A DNA stretch of 64,000 bases from Marasmius tenuissimus (GCA_029532415.1 JAQOTA010000053.1:248001-312000); one strand, 5' to 3'; shown: positions 41,044 through 53,625, counted from the stretch's first letter. Numbers and translations: made by a program. Notes: a model not told the origin generated them from the letters alone.

Positions 41044-41405
41044 ATGTCCTCAGTAACTCCTTGTACGTTCATGATCCCAAGTCCCCACTGATTGCTCATT
41101 GCTCATTGCTGACAATCTGCGACAATTCATAGCATTCAACTCAATGCCTCATCAACCCATTGGCAGCGCTCAAGAAGTTAGAATATTCCTCAAACCAAAT
41201 CCTGCTGACACTACTCAACGTATTTGTGTCTTTTGCCTGTAAGTCTTCTCATTCACGCTCTTCACTCTTTTGGGATCTCATCTGACCACTGCTATCCAGC
41301 GTCATGCAACACCAAGGACAATCTGATGCCGTCTTGGTCTACAGAAACACGACGGCAATCAGCATCGTCCAAAACCACTTCCATCAGCGACACTTTGACC
41401 TGTAG
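41044..41405 (+). pseudogene. BED zinc-finger fragment of a second hAT-like gene
   Basis: Three small exons (41044-41062, 41133-41238, 41300-41405) give about 76 aa: MSSVTPSFNS, then VRIFLKPNPADTTQRICVFC, then a stretch ending NHFHQRHFDL and a stop. C-x2-C followed by H-x3-H is the BED pattern found at the start of hAT transposases. No catalytic part follows, so this is a remnant or a short DNA-binding protein. Confidence 0.55.
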
Positions 41406-42035
41406 GACACAATTCTCAGAATGGAGAGGTTGCTCACGTAGGGGTAGATTGGATTGGATTGTCGCACATGGCACGCTGCATAGCCTATCCCTAATCCTAT
41501 TCGATAGGTTCTTTTGATAACGGTCGATTCACGTAGTAAGAACGACATATTACTACTGTAAATAGACTGTACTACACCCTACAATGACGATTTAACTCTT
41601 CTATGCGGAAAAAAAAACTTGTGGGATACGCTAGTCAGAGGCTTAGCGTGTCGCGCTTGGCTCCTAGTTTCTCTGGACAGAGAATAATTACAGTGTTGAA
41701 TCCTGATAGCTTAATTCTCCAACGAGTATAGTCTGACGTATCTGGTACCACAATAAGAATCTTTCGGGATTGTATAGTTCTAATTTGTAGGATATCCGAT
41801 AACCGAGATTCGGTGAAGGTTTTTTCAGGAGGTATATTATTGTGAGGCTCCTTCAAAGGTCGGGGCAAGTTTATTCAGCAGGTTCTGTCTCGATATCATT
41901 GGCTTCAGGATAGATTTTTTGGTTGCAGCTGGAGCACTTTCCTCCGGGTCCCGGGATGTCTGGAGTTGGTGATGAATTTGGGTCAAAACTTAGAAGTTGA
42001 TTCATCAGGATGGGAACTTGTAACATTTCTATGGG
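41406..42035. other. Gene-free interval
   Basis: Only short open frames, none with recognisable features. Confidence 0.5.
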
Positions 42036-42502
42036 ATCCACACGGCATTCAGCCAGATATACACTGTAGTCACTAGTGTGGCGTAATAAGTGGGTCTGAG
42101 AAGAGACCTACACGGCGTTCAAGTAAATATACACTGTAGTCAGACTCACTAGTGTGGTGGAATCAATAGGTCCGAGAAGAGACCTACATGACGTTCAACC
42201 AAATATCCATTAATGACTGCAGTGTGGCGCAGTGAGTGGGTCCGAGAAGAGATCTACACGGCATTCAACCAAATATACACTGTACTATGTAGTCACTAGT
42301 TTGGCGCAAACAATAGGTCCGAGAAGAGACCTACACGACGTTCAACCAAATATCCACTAGTGACTGCAGTGTGGCGAAATAAGTGGTTCCGAGTCTCCGA
42401 GAGGAGATCTACACGGCGTTCAACCAGATATACACTGTAATGTGGCGCAATAAGTGGGTCCGAGAAGAGATCTACACGGCGTTCAACCAAATATACACTG
42501 TA
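42036..42502. repeat. Minisatellite, seven units of 63-78 bp
   Basis: The phrase cacggcgttcaacca(aa)tatacactg starts at about 42041, 42111, 42187, 42257, 42334, 42412 and 42475. Unit lengths run 70, 76, 70, 77, 78, 63; the first four alternate, suggesting that a two-unit block was duplicated. Each unit also carries gtggcg and gtccgagaagaga. Confidence 0.85.
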
Positions 42503-44385
42503 TTAGGAATATACTATACAATTCTCTAATACCATTAAATGCATACACAATACATAGAAGAGCGCACATTAGTCTTTCTCCTCCAGTCTTGAGCCCTAGT
42601 CACCTGGTGACACTTACTATGACTATTCAATGATCCAGAAAGTGAGAAGAGTCGAGATTGGAGAAACCAGGAAACTGTTTGAGCTTTTGAGGCTCTAGAA
42701 TTGATGGTTCCTTCATCCATTGGGTTCCGGGATGGGGTTGGGCAGCTGGGCTACGCCGCACGTGGGATATCAAATTGAGGGTAAATCAGGACAGTGAAAA
42801 ATGAGGCAGTATCCGATATTGTGATAAGTCATAATTCAACATTATTTGAAGGGACTAAGCTTTGAGGAGGGGTACCTGTGGCCAATAACCCGGGATGTGA
42901 GGCTCTCGGACTCTCGGGATGAGGTTGGAACTTAGGACTCAGACTGGTCACCGTAGATGCCAAGGATAAATATTCTATACGGGCGCTATTTTTGGGAGTC
43001 GGGACTTGAGAATTGTTGTGAATCGTGATGTAGAGTGTAGATGTCCAACTGCCGAGTCCTAACGTTTATAGGAGTAGCCTGTCATAGTTTGACATAGAAG
43101 GATGGGTCCTTGTAGATCCAAGGTTTGTTTGGGATGGGACTTCAAAGTTCAGATGTGTTCCAGCAGAGCGGATCCTAAAACCCTCAGTCAGTGAGTGCCC
43201 AGCGTGGCCTTGGAGTCTATAGAGGAGTTCTAATCACTCTACGCATACCTAGAGGGATTTATTGGGACTGTAGAATATTTTTTATATGAAGGATTTTTCC
43301 GGCTCGAGCTGCGGTTTAGCCGGCTCGAGCGGCTCAGGGAGCCGAGCCGAGCTGACTGTTGGCAACACCAGATCTACCTGTCAAAGCCAAACGTCACGGT
43401 GTGTCACTTTTGCACTTCTCCGCTTATTCGAACGCTTCCCTTGGATTGTTCTGGTATTGCTCATTTTCACTCCAAGAAATCTGCAACTTCACAGAGGTGA
43501 ACTTCAGCATACCAAGTGTGGGTCTACAAAGTTGTAGTGCGAATGGGATAGAGATAAAAAAGTTTTTCTATAGCGACATCTCTTTTTGCACTTCTGGTAA
43601 AATTAACGATGGCTTGTAGAGTGCGAGAGGTGATCACCTCGTTCCCGTGTGATTACGACCATACCATGAGTTGCCACTATGCCCGCGACTTCGTACTGGT
43701 GTCGTCCCTCACGCGCTATTGTACATTTAGAAGGTGCGTAGTACTTATGTACAACAGGTCCTCGAATCCTACTGGGTCCTAAGGGGATGTATCTCTAAAT
43801 CAATACAGACGCCGATTTGACTACATATCCCGTTTCTCGCTCAAAAAACCACATCACTGGCATAAAGAAGCCGCACGTTCCGATGGGGTTTTGAAACCCC
43901 GTGATAGATCAAAAAAAACCTCTGTACATTTAATTTCTACTGTCAAGTCCAAATTGATACAATACATCATACATGCATCGTGTATAAACGTCCGGGGGGG
44001 ATATTGAGAGTGATCCATTCCGACTCTCTCCTCTTTGATGGATAGATACTTCAGCTTCCGTCCGTCGCTATAATCGGTGTGTATGGGGAGACATATGAAG
44101 TAGAAGTCAAAGGAGGCTTTCAATGGTACGAGAGAGAGAGAGGAATACCAATTGTTTCCCGAAATTGGCATACGAATACTGCGAGGCTTTTGTACATCCG
44201 TCACGTCCAGCTCGACTTTACTATATGCGCGTCGTGTATGTATGTACAGTACATATAGCAAGTAAGTCATTCCATAAAATGTCTGAGAAACCAACAATAT
44301 TTAGCTAATTTTCTAACCCATGTCCGAGGCACTTGATCTCCAAAGCCTTAATGGGAACTCAGGAGGGGACACAGCTTCTTTCCCA
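42503..44385. other. Intergenic repeats, no gene
   Basis: About 42540-43130 repeats the block at 34915-35160. At 43300-43390 lies a GC-rich palindromic block (GGCTCGAGCGGCTC, GGAGCCGAGCCGAGCTG) similar to 6270-6345. From about 43800 to 44300 the sequence matches two places further right (about 58040-58170 and 62650-62830), the latter being a flank of another family copy. Confidence 0.5.
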
Positions 44386-44783
44386 TTATTGGCCTTGTTG
44401 AGCCTGCAACCTCTTGGCGGCCTTTTCCTTTTCTACTGCCCGGCGATGGCAACCGGCAATGGCCAGTGAGACAGAGGCAACAGCCCCGAGAACGATTGCA
44501 ACGATGTGGATACTAGTGAGTTGCCCCCCCGCAGTGTCCAGACTTCTTGCACCTTGCACCGGGGGAAAAGAATTCTCGTTAATGGACGAGAGTACACGCC
44601 GAGGGTGGGGGAAACATACTAATTTCCTGTTGTGATTCGAGTGCTAGACCTCGTACTACTGGAGAATGTAGGATGATTCTGTTGAGGTTATCTGATCAGT
44701 AGCCATAAAATAGAGTTCAGAAAATCATCAAGGTCGTACATTGACAAGGAGATGGCCAATATGACGGAGAACAACTTTGTCAT
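44386..44783 (-). CDS. Small type I membrane protein, family copy B
   Basis: Complement(join(44386..44552,44620..44678,44740..44783)), 89 aa, introns 61 and 67 nt with GTACGA and GTATGT donors. It starts MTKLFSVILAISLS and continues IIILHSPVVRG, a signal peptide; outer segment LALESQQEISARSLDTAGGQ; membrane helix HIVAIVLGAVASVSLAIAG; tail CHRRAVEKEKAAKRLQAQQG. Exon 1 is exactly 44 nt, as in copies A, C and D. The last acceptor (AAG) is chosen because the neighbouring one breaks frame. Function unknown. Confidence 0.68.
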
Positions 44784-44834
44784 TGTAGGCTTTGTGTGCA
44801 CAATGAAGGGGAACTGAGTGAGGCTTATCAGTCG

Positions 44835-44853
44835 CGAGAGAACGGTTTTTATA
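44835..44853 (-). promoter_or_regulatory. TATA box block of family copy B
   Basis: Minus strand TATAAAAACCGTTCTCTCG, about 70 bp upstream of the ATG; the clearest instance of the block shared by the family. Confidence 0.55.
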
Positions 44854-44929
44854 CCGAGAATGCATATCTAGAGGCATGAGGCTGACAGATCAGTTGTTGG
44901 AGTATCATGGATGCCAAGGCTCTAGTAAA

Positions 44930-45640
44930 GTTTTGTTGCAGAAGCTGAAGGTATTTCTCATGAAAATACAATGCCTTGATGAAGGAATGGATCAAAGCCT
45001 GTGATCACCATCGCAAAATAAGAATGCACCCGGGGGGCACTCATGGCCAGTGTGATTTGAGGGTGATTCTTCAGCTTCTCAGAACAAAGATGCATCTTCG
45101 GAACTTTGATCGTCGCAAAGCTGAGAAGGAGGAGGATGGATGACCCTGTGTGCTGTACCACTTTGACCAAGAAATTGGCTAGGGCTCGTCCAAGAAGGGA
45201 AAAGAGGAGAATAATGGTCCAGATTGAAATGTGCAACTTGAAAGGCATGCGGTTTGGCCGAGTGTTTTGCAGACCAGAATTGAATGAGAGAGTGAGTGTT
45301 CTCCTACGCCACACCACAACCTAAATCATTCTCTCGGACAAGGATGTCTGAATCAACCCAGACTCCCCTGTATCCTGGATGGTTTCGGAAGTTGCTATTT
45401 CACACTCTGCCTTTTTTCGACATCTGAATCAACCTTAACACAAGCCCTAAGGTCCCTCTCCTCCGAGGCTCCGACCGACCTCCCGGCCCATTCGCAACCA
45501 ACTTATGGACATGCAATCTTCAACCCTTGTTCCCTTGTAGGTACGACGGGACATTTTATAGGTGCTCAAGTTCAGCCTCGACACATGGGTGTATATAAGT
45601 AGTCTTCGCGTCGAGCTCAGCCCTACCATATATACCAATA
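44930..45640 (-). repeat. Upstream module of family copy B
   Basis: Matches 1-560 at the left edge in order and orientation (gccttgatgaaggaatgg, acacaagccctaaggtccctctcc, tggacatgcaatct), and in part 54190-54560 and 60090-60410. It contains no supported gene. It shows that long upstream regions are duplicated along with the coding parts. Confidence 0.6.
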
Positions 45641-46645
45641 AGATTCCCGAGAACATGTCCCAGGAAATAAGTAATTTCCTCACCTCCAGTGGCAATTCAA
45701 GCCCCACGCACAGTGTTTGTCCCTCAAGCCTTTGGTGCCTCAGACTCATTCACCAAAAGTGCATCCTGCTACGCGATTCCATATAAATGGAAGAGATTCG
45801 GAGGTCCCACCGTATCTCTATTCCTCTCCGTCACATCATCCGCTCCTTCGCCTCCACGTCGATTCTATAGCAATTCAGCCGTGTAACCCAATATTCAGGA
45901 ATGCAAGGGTGCAATTATCCAGGTATCAATAGGTATGATCGCTCGCATCGGTGTCTCTTGTGGAGAGTGTTCGCGAGTAAAGCACTTGGGGGGTGGCAAC
46001 AAAGCTGGATATGCAGTTTGAGGATTCGTTTGAGGTGCCGGAGGAATGTGAGGATTGAGTGATGGCTGTCGAGACTAGACGGAATGCGGCAATATTCCGT
46101 AAGCCGTATAACCTGGGTTTCTTGTTTTATGATGGAACACAGAAATGACATGCTTCATTTTCGCCGTACCAAGATCGAACCTTCGGAAACCCATAACCCA
46201 TCGTTTAATTTCCCCTGAATGTGGGGTCGGGCGGTGTTAATAGCTGTGAATAGACGGTGATTTTTGGGATTCGAACATTCAATATGGTCTCAACACCGCT
46301 ATGAATCTGATACGTTGTTGTACCTGACTCTGACCCCTGCATCAAGCGTCTGTCGTGCTAACCTTGAACAATTGACCTGCACAAAATAGTCATGAATTCA
46401 AAAAGTTCCAATGCGGCGCATCGCCAATGTGTCTTGACAAGGACATATTTCGGCTACGCCAAGTGCTTGATTTAATGTAGCTCTTCTTCGGTTCTGGCGG
46501 TGCCAACAGGCATCGGACAAAGCTTGAAATTCTAGAGATTTAGTCTCTGCCCGCCTCTCTTTGGGACCCCAGTCTCAACCACCCTCCTCCCCGACGACTT
46601 AGGCAACCCTCATCGCCTCCCTATAGTCTACGCACCGCAATGTCC
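45641..46645. other. Gene-free interval
   Basis: Short open frames only; I see no domain, RNA gene or array. Confidence 0.45.
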
Positions 46646-47346
46646 CTTCAGACATCGAGTACCCTCGGGTGATATACGACAGCGGTGCATGGAACTTCGA
46701 TACCTCACCGTTCGGCGATTTTGGGGTTTTTGGAGACCCATATAACCGCACAATGAGCGGCACGAATTCACCGAAAGCAGGATTCACGTTTCACTTCGAG
46801 GGTGTGTCATGGTAAACGTCACAATGCTCCTCCCAACCCAGTCTCTTACTCTAATGCCGCTTCAGCCTGAGGCGACTTCATCCAGATGAAGGGCGCAAAA
46901 GACAATCGAAAAATTTCCCGTCCTTCCAATACTACTTCGATTCGGTGGACTCCCTCCCAAAGTATACCTGCCAAGTTGACGAGTTTCCCGTCCCAGCCAT
47001 CGGGTACCGGCCTTTGGTATACGAAAGTACCAACAACGTCCTCTGCGAAGCCGACCGTCTCTCCACGGGTCCGCACACCCTAATCATGAACATCACGCCC
47101 GATAATCCCGACACACAGATATTTTGGTTCGACTCGATTGAGTACGCCTATCTCGAGGGGGCAGATTTGAGCAAAGAGGTTGTCAAGATTGACGGAGGTG
47201 ACTCTATCAGTTGTATCTACCACAACCAAACGGAGTCGTGGCACAATGATTCTGGTTCGCCTCCATATCGCGCAAAAAGAAATAGTTTGTTCGGCAAACT
47301 CCGGTGCCACGGTGGCGCTATATCACCGGAGGCACCCACCATGTGA
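46646..47346 (+). pseudogene. Broken paralogue of the membrane protein at 48580
   Basis: It aligns by eye with exons 1 and 2 of the 48580 gene: YDSGAWNFDTSPFGDFGVF, DPYNRTM, GAKDNRKIS, LPKYTCQVDEFPVPAIGY, FWFDSIEYAYLEGADLSKEV. It lacks the segment after the start (RRIVVDD in the paralogue), has a frame change near 46640-46650 and another near 46930, and loses similarity after 47230. No exon 3, hence no membrane helix. A dead tandem duplicate. Confidence 0.75.
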
Positions 47347-48579
47347 GCAGTGAGCTGTTCACGGGGTGTGAACAGATCGTGTGCTGAGCCCAGTAACCTG
47401 ATGGTGAGCAAAGGGAAAAGAGATTTGTAGAGAGGTTTCCTCTCAAAAAGTCAAAGAACAAACAACCTCGAGTTTGTCTACTCGGTAAGGCACACGGTTT
47501 GTTCACATAGTACATGCCCCCAGTGTATTGCTCGGCGGTTACCAGGTCTCGGAAGTCGGAACACGCACTCTGTCAATCTTGAACTCTTCGTGAGAAGACC
47601 TTGCTGAAGGCGTAGTTCACTTCAACAACTGCAGTCATATTCTAATCGTGTTAGATGTTTGTGGGCCTGTCGGCGGCCCGCTTTGCACATTCATTATCAT
47701 CGAGAAATCCATGTGGTATGCTACTTGGACCATACACTCCCATACCCACGAGTTGGATGATTTGCCGCTATCCGTTGACAGAAAACGTTTCCTTGGCTTT
47801 TGTTTTATGTCAAAACCGGGTAGCTTCTCGTACTACTAGTATACCCTCTGATCTGGCTGTCAACGCGAAAATCCAAATAATAACAATAACAAGTCAACAA
47901 CATCTTCCAACAGCTCAGTGTGGCTCTTGAGGCTCTCGAAGATAGATCTGGAAGAATGATGAATCCCACTTGGGCACAGAGGAAGAAAAGGTCCTTGCTG
48001 TGAGTTTGAGTATCGTGGAAGAATGATGGATCCAGCTTGGTGGTGGTCACTGGTACTCTCAGCCCGAGGATGCCGAAATTGCGTCGATGTATGAGCCCGC
48101 GCTACAAAGGCGGTACGTCCCAAGGGCCAAGTACGCCCAGCGATATCGATACACTGATAACCTTTCATGGAGTTTGTCTCAGCCTCGCCTCTCCCATGCT
48201 GGCAATACTCTTCCATACCGAGTGAGTTGTCTTGCGTCAGAAAGACTTATGGTCGGGAGAACCATCAATTCCAAGACTCACCCCATTGAAAATTGGGTGT
48301 TGCGTAGAAGTGCCATTTGGACAATGTAGCAAAGAAATCAGGGTCCAGTCGATATTGGACCTGGAAATCTCGGGTTTCGGAGTAAATAGCCTCCACAACT
48401 ATAAGTACCTGAAGCAATGCGTGGGTCTTTAGCTCCATTGCATTTGCTGTGGGTATTGTCGCCAATCGAAGGGACTTGGAATCCTTGACGGAAGACCCCT
48501 CTAAACCACGTTCCTTTTCTCTCTCCCACCTCTCTCCTTTATCATTGACGTTCCGGGAGAACTTCCCTAACCACCTTAG
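47347..48579. other. Interval between the paralogues
   Basis: No supported gene. The last 300 bp are likely the promoter of the gene at 48580; nothing else stands out. Confidence 0.4.
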
Positions 48580-50291
48580 ATGGCTCGCCCCTCAGACTTC
48601 GAATACCCTAGACGCATAGTTGTCGACGACACAGACCCACGGATCACATATGATAGTGGGACATGGAACTTTGACGCATCGATGTTCGACAACTTTGGAT
48701 ACTGGGGCGATCCGTATAACCGCACAATGAGAGGGACAAATTCAGGCAAGGCTGGATTCACCTTCACTTTCGAAGGTGAGTACTAGTTCTTCGTGTTTTC
48801 TTCTCTCTTTTGCTTGTGAAGCCAACCCTCACTTGCAGGCGACTTCATCCAAGTAAAAGGGGCAAAAGACAACCGCAAGATCTCTCACCCATCAAATGAC
48901 ACTTTGGACGCTGCAATCGGGGTTCTCCCCAAATATGACTGTCAAGTCGACGGTTCCCCCATCTCAACGATCAGTTACCGTTTCAACAAGTACGAGATCA
49001 CCAACAACTGTCTCTGCGAAGGCTCTCGTCTCTCCAAAGGCCCACACACCTTAACCATGAACATCACACTCGATGATCCCAACTGGCAGATATTCTGGCT
49101 GGATTCAATCGAATATGCGTATCTCGAAGGGGCTGACTTGAGTAAAGAAGTCGTCAAAATCGATTCGAGCGATCCGGTCAGTTGTACGTATCACAACGAC
49201 TCGGGAGTGTGGAAGGAGAATTCGGCCTTGTTCAATGGGACGGGAGAAATGGGCGCTGCAATGAGTTTCAGGTTTAATGGTACGTTCCGCCTGATCCGTT
49301 TTTTTTTGTGTTTGATTCTCGCCCCTCATACCTGCCCTCCCCTCTAAAAGGCTCCTCTGCCTCGTTGTACACATTCAACAAAGGTTCCGAAGGTGATTGG
49401 GACAGATCAAGTGGTCGTTATTATATTGATGACGCGGGTGATACGATCTTTGACATCCCAGGGTCGAAACCACTCCCATTCGACGAACAGAACCGTACAG
49501 ATTGGTGGCGCCAACACTTGTTCACGACGAATAAAGTTGATGAAGGGAAGGAGCATGAGATGGTCATCACGTATACGGGTGCAAAGACTGGGTCGAGACC
49601 GGGGCAATGGTTGTTAATTGATTACTTCTATGTTACGGGTGCCAGAGTGAGTGGAAGTCCAGAGGCAGCAGCTGGTGGACCTGGAGGAGAAAATGACGAA
49701 GGAAGTGGTGATACCAGCGGTGGGAGTAAGACGCCGGTTGGAGCGATCGCGGGTGGTGTCGTAGGGGGTGTCGTTGCTCTGCTAGGAATCGCAGGGCTCA
49801 TATGGCTTCTGATGAGGAGAAGGCGGAGGAGAGATGGTCCGAGGGAGTTGTACCCGAAGGAAGGTCTGGATCCCTTCATGCTCGGGCCTCCAGGGGAACA
49901 TCGTCATGCACAAGAACAATATCACGACCATCCCCAGCCTGTGAATTCGCCACCACCGGCAAGTGAATCCAAGTCTCGCCCTCTAGCGCAATCCGGATAC
50001 TCTTCTGAGCGCAGTACAAACGCACTTTCGCACTATCCAGTAGCGACAGCGGCGATAGAAACAGGGTCAGGAGCTGTATACGGCGGCTCTTCTCCCGATG
50101 GTGGGAGTGCCAATGTTGCGGTTGATGGTTCTACCTCCCAGAACCAAGCCCAGAATTTCTCGGATATGAAAAACGCCCAGCGGGAAGCTGTCAGCGTAGA
50201 GACGCGGCAGCATCAAGATAGTGGGGTTCGATATAACCAGGCGGGTCCATCTCAGGTCGTGGACGTGCCGCCTTCGTATACAGCGGATTAG
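48580..50291 (+). CDS. Type I single-pass membrane protein, fungal-specific
   Basis: Exons 48580-48775, 48839-49279 and 49351-50291, 525 aa. It starts MARPSDFEYPRRIVVDDTD with no clear signal peptide. Two lectin-like or jelly-roll-type segments of the kind common in basidiomycete membrane proteins follow (DSGTWNF, GDPYNRTM, GDFIQVKGAKD; LWIDSIEY-like FWLDSIEYAYLEG; later WLLIDYFYVTG). N-glycosylation sites are frequent. A Gly/Ser linker leads to the membrane helix (GAIAGGVVGGVVALLGIAG, about residues 330-352), a stop-transfer RRRRRR and a long tail ending VDVPPSYTAD. The PPSY end could bind WW domains of Rsp5-type ligases. The function is not known; a surface sensor or adhesin is a guess. Intact, unlike its neighbour at 46646. 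Confidence 0.85.
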
Positions 50292-51163
50292 TTCTTGCTA
50301 TGGTTCGATTGGTGTGTTGGATCTATTGAATATTATCGAGTATCTTGAGCATTTTCATAGCGGCTGCATATGAACCAGTCGTTTCATCGAGAGACATAGC
50401 ACCATCTTGAGTAGGTGCCTTGGCCATCGATTGTAACCAGGGCCCACGAATGTCTTTTGCGAGTCGCAAGTGGTAAGCTTCCTGAAGAGCTTAGCGTAGT
50501 TTCAAGTTAGAGTAGTTCGGAGACTCGGACTAACCTCAAAGTTGTCTTGTTTGGCCTGAACCACAAAGAAACCAGTTAAACTACGAAGATGGCCTTTCGA
50601 GGCCTTGCTCATGGTCCAACGTCATAACCGTTCGGATCAAAGCTTCATTTACCTGGTTAAGATGTCTAAGACTATGGACATCCTGGAGGCCGGTACTGGA
50701 ACCATCTGTGATCCACAAACTCAACCTATTACCACTACCACTACCACGGTTCGTTGATCAAGAAACGGCGCTGGAAGAAATAGCACATCGGGTGAGTAAC
50801 GTTTTGGCCTGTGGTCCTCAAGTACCTTCTGATCTTTCGTTGCCTGTGATTTGATTGACCCCGGAACACTCTCAGAATTTCACGAGAATACTGCAAGGGA
50901 TATGGTGGATTGTCGACTGGACATATGCATACCGAGCAACGATAGCATTGAAATATATGTGAGGTGATATCAAACTCGCTACTGAGAGACGGGACGAGGA
51001 AAGTCAAGAGAGTTATATGGGACAGTGTGTAGACTGAGTTCATATCCGACGAAACAAGGGAGAGAAGCGTCGAGGGGAGTTTTTGTAGGAGGTACGAGTC
51101 TACGCCCAGAACGAAGATCAGTTTGTCATAGACGAGGAAAAAACCAACCAAAACCGTACTTAC
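50292..51163. other. Downstream interval, no supported gene
   Basis: A 136-codon minus frame at 50741-51151 has no recognisable feature and follows on from the Hul5 fragment's splice donor; I do not call it a gene. Confidence 0.4.
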
Positions 51164-51496
51164 TCAAAATTCCAAGTTCCACCTTTCCGCTCTCAACGCC
51201 CCGACTCCATCTCCCAACCACACCTCCATTTCTAATAAAACAAACTCTCCTGATGTAATCGACATCCCACTTGCCACTCGAATCCCACTCGCTCGGTAAT
51301 CGTTCCCTAACGGCTCTCCTCTCCAAAACACCTCGCCACCACGCTTGAATCTGAGAAGCCCCATCCACACGTCTGCGGTGTTCTAACTGTTCGTTTCGTC
51401 GGGCTTTGGCAGATTCGAGTGTCGATTGTGCAGATGACGAGCTAGAAGATGCTCCTCCGAGGTTTATACGTCGTCTTGAAGAGGTTGGGTCGGTTC
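51164..51496 (-). pseudogene. Hul5-like E3 ligase N-terminal exon fragment
   Basis: An exon with CAG acceptor and GTAAGT donor encodes RRRINLGGASSSSSS, then KARRNEQLEHRRRVDGAS, then IQAWWRGVLERRAVRER, an IQ-like motif. Hul5/UBE3C-type HECT ligases begin in just this way. The next expected exons are not found to the left, and no start codon exon is clear to the right. The catalytic part of such a gene is found at 1937-3109 on the opposite strand, so this appears to be a separated fragment. Confidence 0.6.
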
Positions 51497-53625
51497 CTGT
51501 GAAGAGCGGGCGCCGGGAGCATCGTCGAGTGCTGTATGCTGTGTTGACAAAGAGAACTTGAAAGAGATAATCGTTCGTGTCGAGAGTTTAGAAAGTTCCA
51601 GAACGTTCAGCGAGAAAGAATCATAAAGGATAACCCGTCCAACGGAGTCGAGGTGAAGATATATAGAGCTTGCTGACTGAGCTGTACGCGTCCGTCCGTA
51701 TGATGTAATCAACGCGCGCTAAAGTCAGAGTCAGAACTCGGGGCGCCCGTTTAGCCTCGGCGTTAAGCCTACTCAACCCACGACCACGACCCCCATCCCA
51801 TCTTCAGGAAATAGCACTGTCGCTCAGACTCTATGAATCTAGCTGTAAGCTGCTCATCAAAGGAAGCCAACTGAGACTTGTGACTCGTATTGCTGTATAT
51901 CAATCTATCTGCGGGGCGTTCATCAAGATAATCGTTCTCATGCTCCCTGCAGCGGCTCGCGAGAAGGACTCCTACAAGCGCTCGGCTATCAGTTTCTCGT
52001 CTAGGAAGGGAGCTCGCTTCTCAGCATAGACCTTTGACCACTCACTTGAACTCTAGCACCGAATCCGACTGCTAGGAAGTTGAAAGACTCTCAAACCAGT
52101 GTCGGTGAGAGACCGACCTAAAAAGTAAAAGTCGCACCCGGAAAACATTGAAGTTGTCTTGAGAGTAAAGTTGAGGCCTCTTCGACCTGAGCTCTAAATC
52201 TGATCGTTATGTAGTATTTGCCTCAAGCTCACCTTTCGACACTAACAATCCCGTTCAAACTCAACCCTCTCTACCACTGGAACGGAAAACCATCGTCTTC
52301 TGATACTTTCTCATTTTTTTTCTTGACCAGTTGGCATCACCTGGTCTCTTTTTGACATTGCGATCGCCTCATTTCGTTTTTGATGCTGCTAGAGGAGAAG
52401 GTTCCCAGTGACGTCTGACGTCGCCTACTTCGTGAGCAGACTTTAGATCCTAGCGCTCAAGCCCCGGCTCGGAGGATATAGAGTAATTACCAGGCGGACA
52501 CGTACGGGCTCTGTCGCGAATCGATTTTCAAGCCTCGACTAAGAGGATTTGTGAGCTACGGAACAAAAAAATATAGATGTACAGGATGAAGTAGAACCTT
52601 CGTGCATTGGGGCGGGCCGCAGGGAAAGCAATTTGGAAGGTTCACGAGAGAGCTAGCGTGTTTTTTTTTTGTTCTTGTGTAGTGTCAAAAAAAAAACTTG
52701 ATACGAGATGATTGGATCAATTTACTTGGATACTGCGCCGTGTTTTGGGATGTCCTGACTCTGCATCTAGACAACAGAGAATCCAGAAGCGACACCCGTT
52801 CTTTCCCCTCCCCTCCCGAGCCAGACTGAACATTGAGAGGCAGCCTAGATTGTTCAATACATATTACAAGTACAAAAACAACGCCACAAGCTCTCCAGTA
52901 CAGTACCCTCTACCATTCAGAACTTCCAGACGAGCCAGATTTCCAATCGAAACCCACGTGACATATTAGCCAGGGTGCTTACCGGCATCAGCCATTGGCC
53001 TTTTGGCATCGTCCGGCAAAGGCAGGCCGCCGACTCAACGCTGAGACTAGAGCTCCAGGGCTCTCTCTGATTGCTTGAGCATCTAAGAGAGGCTAAGCTA
53101 TCAGGCTACGGGAATGGCTGGAAGGCCCAAAGAGGATACGGGACCCTTGCTCCGGTCGGAGCTCAAACTGCAGCGGCGGTGACGCAAGTTGCAACTCACC
53201 TGCACAGTGGCACCGTACGGCAAAATCTGGGCTTTACAAAGCTCAAACTCCCGTCTCGCGTCTCCTCTACCAGCAAACACAAGGCTGAACGGCATCTCAT
53301 CAGGCTTTTTGGCGCTGCCCAAGTCCGGTCATGCCTGCACTAGGAGGTCTAGAAAGTATGTGGGACTTCCGACTGACCGACGCTCAACCGTGCCGTTTGG
53401 CTTCGCCGAATCCCAGTCGTGTGAGTTACTCCGATTTTGGGTTTTGATTTCGGTTTCGATATCGATTCAAAATTCGGCCAAGTCCAGCTCAACTTTACTA
53501 TGATATGTGTGCATTTTTGTATGATATATATATCTATGTAGGGAATCATAACATCATTCCAAAATTGCCCAGAAAAACCAGATTCCTATCTGTTCTCGAG
53601 AATACATGATAGCGCAGCTTCTGAA
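51497..53625. other. Intergenic, dispersed short repeats
   Basis: About 51830-52030 matches 57948-58060, 59095-59215 and 60905-61070 (ctgttcatcaa, agtgactcg, tctcatgc). About 52190-52290 matches 58905-58990. No gene is supported; 53470-53570 is the 3' flank of family copy C. Confidence 0.5.

Noticed and set aside
42036..42502. CRISPR-like array
   Set aside because: Units are near-identical along their whole length with no unique spacers; it is a minisatellite in a eukaryotic genome.
50741..51151. 136-codon minus-strand frame
   Set aside because: Begins at the splice donor of the Hul5 exon and shows no similarity to what should follow; likely non-coding.
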